A stretch of DNA of 64,000 bases, from NCBI GenBank assembly GCA_965656185.1, contig CBFHJH010000009.1, forward strand, positions 44,442-108,441, in the 5' to 3' direction. The notes beneath the pieces are model-generated. The model worked only from the letters and a program-made list of their open reading frames with translations, searched no databases and was not told where the DNA came from. The position numbers and the translations under genes are program-made. Origin of the DNA: Croceimicrobium sp965656185 (GTDB lineage Bacteria; Bacteroidota; Bacteroidia; Flavobacteriales; Schleiferiaceae). How positions within the stretch are numbered: the first letter of the stretch is position 1; every line of letters starts with the position of its first letter. This document shows, one piece after another, positions 7,821 through 16,330 of this stretch.

Positions 7821-9529
7821 TGAAAAAGAAAAGAGACTTATTTCGCTTTGTCCTATTCATCGCCATTTTGGTGTTGCTCAATTTTATTGGCAGTATCAAG
7901 TTTTTTCGCTTAGACCTTACGGCGGAGAAGCGCTACTCGCTATCGGAGGCAACGGTAGAACTATTGGAGTCATTCAATGATGTTTTGTTGGTTAAGGTTT
8001 ACCTGGAAGGCGATTTTCCTGCGGGATTTCAACGTTTACAGGCTGAAACACGTCAGATGCTGGACGAGTTCCGTGCTTACAACCCTAATATTCAGTACAC
8101 TTTTATCGATCCGGCTGCAAATGCCAGCGATGAGGAAACCAATACCCTCTTTCAGCAACTTCAGTTTAAGGGTTTAAAGCCTTATCAGCTGTCTACTAAT
8201 AAAGAAGGATCCAGCTCCGTGAAGACCATATTTCCAGGTGCACTCTTAAGCTATGGTGAAAAAGAGGTGCCTGCCCTGTTATTAATGGATCAACTCGGTG
8301 TTTCCCCGGAGCAGCAGATCAATACCAGCGTAGAGAACCTGGAATTTAGCTTAGCGAATGCCATTCGCTCCTTAGTGCAAGATAAAAAGCCTCTTGTGGG
8401 ATTCTTGCAAGGACACGGCGAAGTGGGGCCACGGGAGTTGGCCGATTTCGCAAAGGAGCTGAGTGCTAACTATCAAGTAGACCTTTTTAATATTCGAGAG
8501 TTCAAAAGCGACTCTACCGGTGAACAGCTAAGTATCGCCGAACAGCAGGTGCGTTTGAACCGCTTTGACGCCTTAGTGATAGCAAAACCGCAATTGTCTT
8601 TTAATGATCTTGATAAATACTTGATTGATCAATTTGTTATGAATGGAGGTAAAACCATTTGGCTGATCGATGGCGCTGAGGCTTCTATGGATAGTCTTAG
8701 CGAGAAATCGCAGTTTATGGCTTTACCCTTATTTGACAGATTGCGGATCAATGATCTCCTCTTCAAATATGGCGTACGTTTGAATACCGATATGGTAGCC
8801 GATATGGTGGGTGCTGGGGTCAATGATCAACGCAAGGTGAGACCATGGATCTATTTCCCTATGGTGATGCCGCAATCGAAACATCCCATCGCCAAGGACC
8901 TTAATGCAATTTGGTTGCAGTTTGCTTCTAGTATCGATACCGTTTCGGCTCCGGGCATTGATAAAACGATATTGCTTAGGTCTTCGCCTTATGCCGCCCG
9001 AAGAGCTACGCCCAACATCGTGAGCCTATCAGAGTTGTACAATCCGCCGCCCCAAGAACGTTTCCGCGAAAGCGGGATTCCATTGGCGGTACTGCTAGAA
9101 GGGAAATTCGAATCGCTTTATAAGAACCGTTTAAAGCCAAAATCTGGCAGTGAGAACCTGCCGATGTTGACCGAAAGTCGCGAAACCGAGATCTTGGTAG
9201 TGGGAGATGGGGATATAATCCGAAACCAAACCAATGTAGTTAATCCGGATATCCCGAAAGGAGCTCCTTTGCCACTAGGATACGACCAGTATACTGGCAT
9301 GCAGTATGGAAATAAGAATTTTTTGGTGAATGCAATCGACTTTATGTTAGATGATAGTGGTTTGATCGACATTCGGAGCCGGGAGTTGAAAATTCGTTTG
9401 ATGGACCTTAATCAGGTGAAACAAGAGCGATTAAAATGGCAGCTCATCAATACTTTGGTGCCGGTATTGCTCATCGTGCTGATGGCTCTGGTAAATTATT
9501 ATTGGCGTCGTAAAAAATACCTTTCTTAA
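7820..9529 (+). CDS. gldG: Gliding-motility ABC transporter substrate-binding protein GldG
   Basis: 569 residues from ATG 7820, which overlaps the gldF stop as TAATG; an in-frame GTG at 7814 is less likely. A membrane helix lies near residues 11-27, followed by LDLTAEKRYSLSEATVELL, the typical opening of GldG domains, a large extracytoplasmic region, and a C-terminal membrane helix (LINTLVPVLLIVLMALVNYY) with a basic tail. Partner of GldF. Confidence 0.93.
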   Translation: MKKKRDLFRFVLFIAILVLLNFIGSIKFFRLDLTAEKRYSLSEATVELLESFNDVLLVKVYLEGDFPAGFQRLQAETRQMLDEFRAYNPNIQYTFIDPAANASDEETNTLFQQLQFKGLKPYQLSTNKEGSSSVKTIFPGALLSYGEKEVPALLLMDQLGVSPEQQINTSVENLEFSLANAIRSLVQDKKPLVGFLQGHGEVGPRELADFAKELSANYQVDLFNIREFKSDSTGEQLSIAEQQVRLNRFDALVIAKPQLSFNDLDKYLIDQFVMNGGKTIWLIDGAEASMDSLSEKSQFMALPLFDRLRINDLLFKYGVRLNTDMVADMVGAGVNDQRKVRPWIYFPMVMPQSKHPIAKDLNAIWLQFASSIDTVSAPGIDKTILLRSSPYAARRATPNIVSLSELYNPPPQERFRESGIPLAVLLEGKFESLYKNRLKPKSGSENLPMLTESRETEILVVGDGDIIRNQTNVVNPDIPKGAPLPLGYDQYTGMQYGNKNFLVNAIDFMLDDSGLIDIRSRELKIRLMDLNQVKQERLKWQLINTLVPVLLIVLMALVNYYWRRKKYLS

Positions 9530-10554
9530 TGAAAAAGAACCTATTATACTTAATCGTTTTCTTGGTCTTGCTAGCTGTTGCCGGGTGGCTATTTAGCGAG
9601 GGTGGTGGGAGCTCCACCTTAGAGGGTGAAGAAAATTACGCCTTCGCGGTAAAGGATACCGCCTCTATATCTAAGATCATTATTAGCGACAAAAGCCCTA
9701 AAAGAGTGAGCTTAACTCGTCGGGGAAAGGAATGGTATCTCAATGATGAGTATTTAGCGCGACGAGATGCAATCGAGATCCTTTTGGAAACGCTTTACCG
9801 CATGGAAATGCGTAATTTTTTGCCTCAGCGCAGTATACCGGGAATCGAACAGAAATTAGACGTTTTCGGAAAGCGGGTAGAGATCTATCAAAACGGCAGT
9901 TTGGCCAAGGTAATTTACGTAGGGCTGCCCACCGGCGATGAAATGGGGACTTACATGAAGTTGGAGGGGGCTGACAAGCCTTATGCTGTTCATATTCCTG
10001 GCTTTAATGGCTTTTTAAATACTCGATTTATAGTAGATAATCACCTCTGGCGAAGCCGCGAACTGATGCGAATTAAACCGCGCGAGATCAAGGAGCTGGA
10101 AGTATTGTTTCCAGATAGTCTAGCCCAAAGCTTTAAGGTACGGGTCTTTTCTCCCGATAGCTTGTATTTCGTTCGTGCAAGTGATAATAAAGTGATGAAG
10201 GAGGCTTCTCAGGTCAAAGGACGCTTGCTTTTATCGGCTATGGATAAATTGAGTTATGAAGGGGAAATCGTACCTAGTGACCCTATTTTTAGTCGGCGTG
10301 ATTCTTTACGAGCAAGTACGCCGGTATTTCGAGTACGGGTAAAAGATATCGATGGTAAGATTCAGAGCTTTAGTGGTTATAAGATCAAAGCAGCACCAGA
10401 AACCATAGATTTTGATGATCCAAAAAGCTTTTACGATCCCGACCGCTTACATGGTTTTATTAACGATGAGCGGATGGTTTTACTACAATATTATGGTTTA
10501 GGTAAGGTAATCAGACCTTTAGATTATTACCTTTCTGAGGATAAAAGCTTGTAA
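9529..10554 (+). CDS. DUF4340 domain-containing membrane-anchored protein
   Basis: 341 residues with one N-terminal membrane helix (LLYLIVFLVLLAVAGWLF) and a soluble extracytoplasmic region of the DUF4340 type, including ISKIIISDKSPKRVSLTRRG and YVGLPTGDEMGTYMKLEG. DUF4340 proteins recur beside GldG-like ABC transporters and may be an accessory subunit; this is inference from context. One-base TAATG overlap with gldG. Confidence 0.8.
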   Translation: MKKNLLYLIVFLVLLAVAGWLFSEGGGSSTLEGEENYAFAVKDTASISKIIISDKSPKRVSLTRRGKEWYLNDEYLARRDAIEILLETLYRMEMRNFLPQRSIPGIEQKLDVFGKRVEIYQNGSLAKVIYVGLPTGDEMGTYMKLEGADKPYAVHIPGFNGFLNTRFIVDNHLWRSRELMRIKPREIKELEVLFPDSLAQSFKVRVFSPDSLYFVRASDNKVMKEASQVKGRLLLSAMDKLSYEGEIVPSDPIFSRRDSLRASTPVFRVRVKDIDGKIQSFSGYKIKAAPETIDFDDPKSFYDPDRLHGFINDERMVLLQYYGLGKVIRPLDYYLSEDKSL

Positions 10555-10593
10555 TTTTTAAAAAATGGTCCTAGGGCCGGCACAGCTAATAGC

Positions 10594-10601
10594 TATATTT
10601 G
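10594..10601 (+). promoter_or_regulatory. -7 promoter box for dnaN
   Basis: TATATTTG, a perfect TAnnTTTG match, 29 bases before the dnaN start. No TTG lies at the expected -33 distance. Confidence 0.5.
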
Positions 10602-10630
10602 TGCATTAAATTCAAATTAATCACGGGCAT

Positions 10631-11752
10631 ATGAAATTCATCGTTTCAAGTGGTGCGCTTCTGAAGCAGTTGCAAATTGTAGGTGGAGTACTGAATAACA
10701 ACAATACCCTACCTATTCTCGATAACTTCCTCCTTAAGTTGGAAGGATCAGTTTTAACTATTTCCGCATCAGACCTAGAGTCTACCATTAGTGCAACCCT
10801 TGAGGTACAGGGTGATAAAGATGGGGTAGCGGCAATTCCCGCCCGCTTGCTTCTCGATGGCCTAAAGGCCTTGCCAGAGCAGCCCGTTACCTTTATTACG
10901 GATGATTCTAGTATGACCGTGGAAATAAGCTCCGATTATGGCCGCTACAGCTTGGCTTACGTTGAGGGTGATGAATTCCCTAAACTACCGGAGATGGAGG
11001 ATGTATCTACAACCACCATTCCGGGAGAAATCTTAGCTACCGCGGTAAATAAGACCTTGTTCGCCGCTGGAAACGACGATCTACGTCCGGTGATGTCTGG
11101 TGTCTTTTTTCAATTCAGTCCCGAGAGTTTGACCTTTGTGGCCACCGATGCACATAAATTGGTGCGTTACCGCCGAAACGATTTTAAGAGTGATCAGAGT
11201 GCGGAGTTTATCATGCCTCGCAAACCGCTTAACATTCTGAAATCTACCCTTTCTAGCGTAGGTGATGAGGTTAAGGTTCACTACAACGAGACCAATGCGC
11301 GCTTTGAGTTTGAAAACATTGTATTAAGCTGTCGCTTGATCGATGGCAAGTATCCTAATTACGAAGCGGTGATTCCGAAGGATAATCCTAATGTCCTAGA
11401 AATCGAACGCGGGAAATTCCTAAGCTCGGTAAAAAGGGTGGCGATTTTCTCCAATAAAACTACGCATCAAGTACGCCTTAAAATGGCCGGTTCTGAATTG
11501 CAAATGATGGCCGAAGACGTGGACTTTTCCAACAAGGCTCATGAACGCTTGGCCTGTAATTATCAAGGGGAGGATCTAGAAATTGGTTTCAATTCACGTT
11601 TCCTTACCGAAATGTTAAGCAATCTCGAGTCGGATAACATCAATCTCGAAATGTCGGCTCCAAATCGGGCCGGTATAATTCTTCCAGCCGATGGCTTAGA
11701 AGATGGAGAGGATATCTTGATGTTGGTGATGCCGGTGATGCTCAATTCATAA
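10631..11752 (+). CDS. dnaN: DNA polymerase III beta subunit (sliding clamp)
   Basis: 373 residues, usual clamp length, three repeated clamp folds. Begins MKFIVSSGALLKQLQIVGGV and contains NNNNTLPILDNFLL, VFFQFSPESLTFVATDAHKL and IDGKYPNYEAVIPKDNP; ends LMLVMPVMLNS, close to the family's usual ending. It encircles DNA and tethers the replicative polymerase. It sits alone after the gldFG operon, not beside dnaA. Confidence 0.97.
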   Translation: MKFIVSSGALLKQLQIVGGVLNNNNTLPILDNFLLKLEGSVLTISASDLESTISATLEVQGDKDGVAAIPARLLLDGLKALPEQPVTFITDDSSMTVEISSDYGRYSLAYVEGDEFPKLPEMEDVSTTTIPGEILATAVNKTLFAAGNDDLRPVMSGVFFQFSPESLTFVATDAHKLVRYRRNDFKSDQSAEFIMPRKPLNILKSTLSSVGDEVKVHYNETNARFEFENIVLSCRLIDGKYPNYEAVIPKDNPNVLEIERGKFLSSVKRVAIFSNKTTHQVRLKMAGSELQMMAEDVDFSNKAHERLACNYQGEDLEIGFNSRFLTEMLSNLESDNINLEMSAPNRAGIILPADGLEDGEDILMLVMPVMLNS

Positions 11753-11761
11753 AATTAAGTA

Positions 11762-12511
11762 GTGGGCGTACTTATCGTAGGCGACGTTCACGGTTGTTAT
11801 TACACCCTAAAAGCTTTGGTGCAGGGGCACTGGGACCCTGAGCAGGATCTGCTAATTTTAGTGGGAGACCTCCTCAATAAAGGCCCTCATAGTGTTAAAA
11901 CTTGGCGANNNNNNNNNNNNNNNNNNNNNNNNNNNNNNNNNNNNNNNNNNNNNNNNNNNNNNNNNNNNNNNNNNNNNNNNNNNNNNNNNNNNNNNNNNNN
12001 NNNNCGATATTGGCTTAAACTTAGTGCAAAGTATCCTACAAAAGTGATTCTCTTACGAGGCAATCACGAGCAGTGGTTTTTAGATCAATCTCGGCGAAAA
12101 TTGTCCAGTAAGCAATTCAGGAAACTAGAGAAGTCCTTCTTGAATAAAGGGCTCAGTACGCTTAGTTTACAAGATCAAATCGGGAATTTGCCTTTACATT
12201 GGGAGAACGAGCAGCTATTTGTGAGTCATGCCGGCCTTGCGGCGGAAGCGACCGACCCTTATGATCTTAGAAAGCCTAATAATCTACTGACGAACCGAAA
12301 AAAGCTAGCCTCCTTAGCTAAGATACAGGTTTGTGGGCATCAGATTCTTGAAGGTGATAAACCCCTATTTAAAGCGAAGGAGAATGCCTGGCTCATCGAC
12401 ACCGGTGCATGGTGTAATTCAAGGCTCAGTGCCTTGTACTTTGAAGAAGGACAAGAAAGCCCTAAGGTTATTCAAGTAGAAAGAAAACCTAAGGATAATA
12501 GGGGTATTTAG
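11762..12511 (+). CDS. Metallophosphoesterase (PPP/ApaH-type), interrupted by an N run
   Basis: GTG start nine bases after dnaN. Visible metal-binding motifs of calcineurin-like phosphatases: GDVHG at residues 7-11, GDLLNKGP at 35-42, GNHEQW after the gap, then VSHAGL, CGHQ, and a C-terminal LIDTGAW as in PPP/ApaH-type enzymes. Substrate could be phosphoprotein or dinucleoside polyphosphate. An N run (11909-12004) falls after TWR; the flanks rejoin in frame, and family spacing between GDLLNKGP and GNHE would fit with little or nothing missing. Confidence 0.82.
   Translation: MGVLIVGDVHGCYYTLKALVQGHWDPEQDLLILVGDLLNKGPHSVKTWRXXXXXXXXXXXXXXXXXXXXXXXXXXXXXXXXRYWLKLSAKYPTKVILLRGNHEQWFLDQSRRKLSSKQFRKLEKSFLNKGLSTLSLQDQIGNLPLHWENEQLFVSHAGLAAEATDPYDLRKPNNLLTNRKKLASLAKIQVCGHQILEGDKPLFKAKENAWLIDTGAWCNSRLSALYFEEGQESPKVIQVERKPKDNRGI
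11909..12004. other. Run of 96 N (assembly gap)
   Basis: 96 undetermined bases inside the metallophosphoesterase gene; the flanking reading frame is continuous. Confidence 0.99.
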
Positions 12512-12549
12512 GACTAGGCTTTTATTTTTGGCGACCCTAAAAATTCGCT

Positions 12550-13113
12550 TTGAAAAACCTATACTTTTTATTCGCAGGTATTATCCTCCTAGGCGCAAGT
12601 GCAGATCTAAAGGGGCAATTTCGAGAAGGAGAGATCCTAGTTAATGGTTCTCTTGGACTAAGGCCTAACATCAGTGGAGATATCGATCTTCCGTTAATAT
12701 CACTTTCCGGTGAGTATGCCGCTACCGAGAATATCTCCGCTGGTCCCTACATTGGTTACACTCAAAGCACCGAAGACTTTCGACCAACCTTCGATATCGT
12801 TGCTCGCAACCGTTTGATTATTGTCGGATTACGCGGCTCATTCAGCTTAGAGCTTACCCGTAACTTCGACTTGTATGCTGGAGGGTATATAGGCTATACC
12901 GCTGCCACCACCGAGGTGATTGAGGGTGACACATTTTTCAACACCAATTTATTAGGCTTAAATGTTGGAGGTGAGCGCTTAGCTGCCTTCATTGGAGCGC
13001 GCTATTTGATCGATAATCGCTTTGGATTTTATGGGGAGCTGGGCTATGGCTTAAGCCTAGTTAATGTGGGTCTTAGCGTTAATCTTGGTCGCAAAAGGTT
13101 GTCCTTTTTGTAA
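12550..13113 (+). CDS. Small outer-membrane beta-barrel protein
   Basis: 187 residues from a TTG start. Signal peptide (FLFAGIILLGASADLKGQ), then alternating strands (ISAGPYIGYTQS, LYAGGYIGYTAA, FGFYGELGYGLS) ending NLGRKRLSFL, a typical eight-stranded Bacteroidota barrel layout. No function can be assigned. A short inverted repeat (GTAAAGA/TCTTTAC) overlaps its stop, and a T tract follows 30 bases later; it is not a clean terminator. Confidence 0.7.
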   Translation: MKNLYFLFAGIILLGASADLKGQFREGEILVNGSLGLRPNISGDIDLPLISLSGEYAATENISAGPYIGYTQSTEDFRPTFDIVARNRLIIVGLRGSFSLELTRNFDLYAGGYIGYTAATTEVIEGDTFFNTNLLGLNVGGERLAAFIGARYLIDNRFGFYGELGYGLSLVNVGLSVNLGRKRLSFL

Positions 13114-13172
13114 AGAGTCTCTTTACGAGCTAATTGGTGACCTCGCTCTTTTTTTAGCCGCCACCTATATCC

Positions 13173-13180
13173 TATATTTG
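13173..13180 (+). promoter_or_regulatory. -7 promoter box for pruA
   Basis: TATATTTG, 33 bases before the pruA start; the expected -33 TTG is replaced by a T-rich tract. Confidence 0.45.
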
Positions 13181-13213
13181 AGACCCTTTTAATAACCTCT
13201 TAAAAACTCAATA

Positions 13214-14950
13214 ATGGATAAAGGTTTTTACCATGTTCCTCAGGCTATCAATGAGCCGATCATGAGCTATGCGCCAGGTTCTGAAGAGCGCAAGGCTGTG
13301 CAGGCGGCTTATGATAAAATGTGGAACGAGACTATCGATATACCCATGGTGATTAATGGTGAGAAAGTACGTACCGATAAAACGATGCGTGTTCTTCCTC
13401 CTCACGATCATCAGCATGATGTAGGTTCTTTTCATTTTGGCGAGGCCAAGCATGTGCATGAGGCGATCGACGCCGCTTTAAAGGCTAAAGAAGACTGGGA
13501 AAACATGTCCTGGGCCAATCGTTCGGCTATCTTCTTAAAGGCAGCAGATCTAGTGGCTGGTCCCTACCGCCACAGAATTAACGCTGCTACAATGATCCAG
13601 CAGTCGAAAACCATTTTCCAGGCCGAGATCGATTCGGCTTGTGAATTGGCCGATTTCTTGCGCTTTAACGTTCAGTACGCTACCGAAATCTATAATGAGC
13701 AGCCCTACACCCATTCTCATTCTACCTTATGGAATAGAGTGGATTACCGCCCACTAGAAGGCTTTACTTTCGCCATTACACCCTTCAACTTTACCGCCAT
13801 TGCCGGGAACTTACCTAGTAGTATGGCAATGATGGGAAATACCGTGGTATGGAAGCCTAGCTTAAGTCAGATGTATTCTGCACACGTGGTAATGGAAGTT
13901 TTTGAAGAAGCCGGTATGCCAGCGGGAGTGATCAATATGATCGCTACCGATCCGCAGGAAACTGCTGATATCGTATTCGGTCATAAGGATTTTGCTGGCT
14001 TGCATTATACTGGATCTACCGAAGTGTTCCAGAATATTTGGAAGGTGATCGGTAACAACATCACCAATTACCGCACTTACCCACGTATCGTAGGTGAGAC
14101 TGGCGGTAAGGATTTCGTGATGGTGCATAAGTCCTCTAAAGTACAGCAGGTTGTAACTGCTCTGATCCGGGGTGCTTTCGAGTTCCAAGGGCAGAAATGT
14201 TCGGCGGCTTCAAGAGCTTACATTCCAGATAACCTCTGGCCCGAAGTGAAAAAAGGCTTGGTTAATACCTTAACGGAGCTTAAAATGGGAAGTCCCCGTG
14301 ACTTTGAAAACTTCGTAACGGCAGTGATTCACGAAGGATCCTTCGATAAGTTGGCCTCCTATATAGATCGTGCCAAAGCAGATTCGGGTGCCGAGATCAT
14401 AGCCGGTGGTAATTACGACAAGTCCAAAGGTTACTTCGTAGAGCCTACCATAATTGTGGCATCCGAGCCTAAGTATGTTACCATGGAAACTGAATTATTC
14501 GGTCCGGTGCTTACTATTTACGTGTATCCGGCAGAGCAATATGAAGAGACCCTAACTTTAGTAGACGAAACTTCGCCTTACGCCCTTACCGGCAGTTTGT
14601 TCTCAGAAGATCGTTATGCTCTGGAGTTCGGTATGCATAAACTGCGCAATGCTGCGGGTAACTTCTACATCAACGATAAACCTACAGGAGCAGTAGTTGG
14701 TCAGCAACCATTTGGTGGTGCCCGCTCTTCTGGTACTAATGATAAAGCAGGATCTAAGCAGAACTTATACCGTTGGGTAAGCCCTCGTTTAATCAAGGAA
14801 ACTTTAGTTACACNNNNNNNNNNNNNNNNNNNNNNNNNNNNNNNNNNNNNNNNNNNNNNNNNNNNNNNNNNNNNNNNNNNNNNNNNNNNNNNNNNNNNNN
14901 NNNNNNNNNNNCCGGAAGATTACAAATATCCATTCTTAGCAAAAGACTAG
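13214..14950 (+). CDS. pruA: L-glutamate gamma-semialdehyde (P5C) dehydrogenase
   Basis: Class 4 aldehyde dehydrogenase that oxidises glutamate semialdehyde to glutamate with NAD in proline breakdown. Visible: ITPFNFTAIAGNL cofactor region, VWKPSLSQ, the GETGGKD glutamate motif, the catalytic cysteine in FEFQGQKCSAASRAY, and GPVLTIYVYP. It is the monofunctional form, with no proline dehydrogenase domain. An N run (14814-14911) lies just before the C-terminal PEDYKYPFLAKD; without the Ns the protein would be about 546 residues, matching the family, so almost nothing is really missing. No proline dehydrogenase gene is in the window. Confidence 0.95.
   Translation: MDKGFYHVPQAINEPIMSYAPGSEERKAVQAAYDKMWNETIDIPMVINGEKVRTDKTMRVLPPHDHQHDVGSFHFGEAKHVHEAIDAALKAKEDWENMSWANRSAIFLKAADLVAGPYRHRINAATMIQQSKTIFQAEIDSACELADFLRFNVQYATEIYNEQPYTHSHSTLWNRVDYRPLEGFTFAITPFNFTAIAGNLPSSMAMMGNTVVWKPSLSQMYSAHVVMEVFEEAGMPAGVINMIATDPQETADIVFGHKDFAGLHYTGSTEVFQNIWKVIGNNITNYRTYPRIVGETGGKDFVMVHKSSKVQQVVTALIRGAFEFQGQKCSAASRAYIPDNLWPEVKKGLVNTLTELKMGSPRDFENFVTAVIHEGSFDKLASYIDRAKADSGAEIIAGGNYDKSKGYFVEPTIIVASEPKYVTMETELFGPVLTIYVYPAEQYEETLTLVDETSPYALTGSLFSEDRYALEFGMHKLRNAAGNFYINDKPTGAVVGQQPFGGARSSGTNDKAGSKQNLYRWVSPRLIKETLVTXXXXXXXXXXXXXXXXXXXXXXXXXXXXXXXXXPEDYKYPFLAKD
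14814..14911. other. Run of 98 N (assembly gap)
   Basis: 98 undetermined bases near the 3' end of pruA; frame kept on both sides. Confidence 0.99.
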
Positions 14951-14972
14951 GTTTTTAGGTTAAATTAATATT

Positions 14973-15001
14973 AAGCCACCTCGAAAGGGGTGGCTTTTTT
15001 A
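14973..15001 (+). terminator. Rho-independent terminator of pruA
   Basis: Perfect 8-base stem AAGCCACC/GGTGGCTT with an 8-base loop, followed directly by a T tract, 22 bases after the pruA stop. Confidence 0.85.
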
Positions 15002-15045
15002 TTTTAAGCTAACATTGTAAATAACTGAAAATAAGTTCATAAAAG

Positions 15046-15107
15046 TACATTTGCCTATTTAATGTTAACTCAATGTTAACTCATTGTAAATATTTTTCCT
15101 ATATTTG
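15046..15107 (+). promoter_or_regulatory. Control region of the MORN-like gene: two -7 boxes and a tandem repeat
   Basis: TACATTTG at 15046-15053 and TATATTTG at 15100-15107 both fit TAnnTTTG. Between them the 11-base unit AATGTTAACTC occurs twice in direct tandem (15061-15071, 15072-15082), about one helical turn apart, starting seven bases after the first box. CATTGTAAATA also occurs twice (15013-15023 and 15082-15092). An operator is plausible but unproven. Confidence 0.45.
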
Positions 15108-15135
15108 TAGTGTTGAACTAATAAACTCTGTAGTC

Positions 15136-15501
15136 ATGAAAAAAATAGTAGGACTTTTAATAGTAAGCTTGTTCATGGTGACTACAGCAAAAGCGCAATC
15201 TGAAGTATCGTGGGAAAAGCAGGATGATCAGATTAAAATGACACGCTATTTTGCCGGCACCGATCAAGTTAAGGAAGTAGGATATTTCAAAGATGGAGTA
15301 TCACACGGGCAGTGGACCGAATTTACCGCTAGTGGTGATATTCGCATTGAAGCAACTTATATCAAAGGCAAGAAAGAAGGTACTTGGTTTGTTTGGGCCG
15401 ATGATCGCACTAAATTATACGAATGTGTTTACGAAGACAATCGTATGGTAGAGCATCGTGAGTGGTCGCTCGATCAAAAAAATCTTCACGCAGAGAAATA
15501 A
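15136..15501 (+). CDS. Secreted MORN-repeat-like small protein
   Basis: 121 residues from ATG 15136, chosen because MKKIVGLLIVSLFMVTTAKAQ is a complete signal peptide; an in-frame ATG 63 bases upstream would spoil it and overlap the promoter. Two MORN_2-like units are visible: VGYFKDGVSHGQWTEF and ATYIKGKKEGTWFVW, as in YwqK-type proteins. Annotators sometimes call these YwqK antitoxins, but there is no toxin gene here. Monocistronic, with its own promoter and terminator. Confidence 0.7.
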   Translation: MKKIVGLLIVSLFMVTTAKAQSEVSWEKQDDQIKMTRYFAGTDQVKEVGYFKDGVSHGQWTEFTASGDIRIEATYIKGKKEGTWFVWADDRTKLYECVYEDNRMVEHREWSLDQKNLHAEK

Positions 15502-15522
15502 GTTGAAAGCATAAAATCCTTA

Positions 15523-15554
15523 AAGGCGCGGTGTTTCCACATCGCGCCTTTTTT
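15523..15554 (+). terminator. Terminator of the MORN-like gene
   Basis: Stem AAGGCGCG/CGCGCCTT (15523-15530 with 15543-15550), 12-base loop, then TTTT. Its T tract runs straight into the yaaA promoter box. Confidence 0.85.
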
Positions 15555-15561
15555 ATATTTG
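15554..15561 (+). promoter_or_regulatory. -7 promoter box for yaaA, probably leaderless
   Basis: TATATTTG ends four bases before the yaaA ATG. With a start site a few bases after this element, the transcript would begin at or next to the ATG. The box's first T is also the last T of the preceding terminator. Confidence 0.55.
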
Positions 15562-15565
15562 TGCT

Positions 15566-16330
15566 ATGCGAATGATGGTATCGCCAGCCAAGACGCTGGA
15601 CTTTGAAAATGATCAGGAAATAGGGCCTTCAGAAAGGCCAATCTTCGAGGAGTCGAGTGAAAAAATAGCTAAGAAATTGGCGAGCTATAAGCCAAGAGGT
15701 CTAATGAAACTCCAGGGTATCAGCGCGCAATTGGCCGACTTAAACTATCAACGTAATCAGGATTTACATGCAAAGACCAGTAGTTTGTCGAAGCAAGCTG
15801 TATTGGCCTTTAAAGGGGATGTTTACTTAGGCTTGGAAGCCGAAAAGTGGTCTCCTGCCGATATGGAGTTTGCGCGCCAGAAGCTCTTGATCTTATCTGG
15901 TTATTACGGAATCTTAAAACCTAATACGCTCATTAATCCCTATCGTTTAGAAATGGGAACCCCTATGAACGTTGGACGTAAAAAGAACCTTTATGAATTT
16001 TGGAGAAATGATCTTGAGTCATTTCTCCGCTCTGAATTACAAGAAGGTGAGCCTATCCTAAATTTAGCGAGCAAGGAATATTTTAAAGCGGTATCGCAAT
16101 TAAACTTAGCCAACCCGGTTATTGAAGTAGACTTTTTAGACCTTTCCAAGGGAAAGTATAAAGTACTATCTTTCTTCGCCAAGAAAGCACGGGGTATGAT
16201 GGCTAATTACTTAGTGCAAAATCGGATTGACGATTGGCGAGAACTAAAAGATTTTAACTTAGCCGGCTATTACTTTGCACCAGCGCGGTCTAGTGATCAG
16301 AAGTTGGTGTTTTTAAGAGACGAACGATGA
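15566..16330 (+). CDS. yaaA: Peroxide stress protein YaaA (DUF328 family)
   Basis: 254 residues, usual length. Starts MRMMVSPAKTLDFE, the hallmark SPAKTLDF of the family, with LQGISAQLADLNYQR, LILSGYYGILKP and YLVQNRI later. In E. coli YaaA limits iron-dependent damage under peroxide stress. Overlaps the next gene by four bases (ATGA), so the two are probably co-transcribed. Confidence 0.93.
   Translation: MRMMVSPAKTLDFENDQEIGPSERPIFEESSEKIAKKLASYKPRGLMKLQGISAQLADLNYQRNQDLHAKTSSLSKQAVLAFKGDVYLGLEAEKWSPADMEFARQKLLILSGYYGILKPNTLINPYRLEMGTPMNVGRKKNLYEFWRNDLESFLRSELQEGEPILNLASKEYFKAVSQLNLANPVIEVDFLDLSKGKYKVLSFFAKKARGMMANYLVQNRIDDWRELKDFNLAGYYFAPARSSDQKLVFLRDER

Noticed and set aside
15136..15501. 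YwqK-type antitoxin, hence a toxin-antitoxin system
   Set aside because: The protein has a signal peptide and MORN-like repeats and no toxin gene is next to it; the antitoxin name is not supported here.
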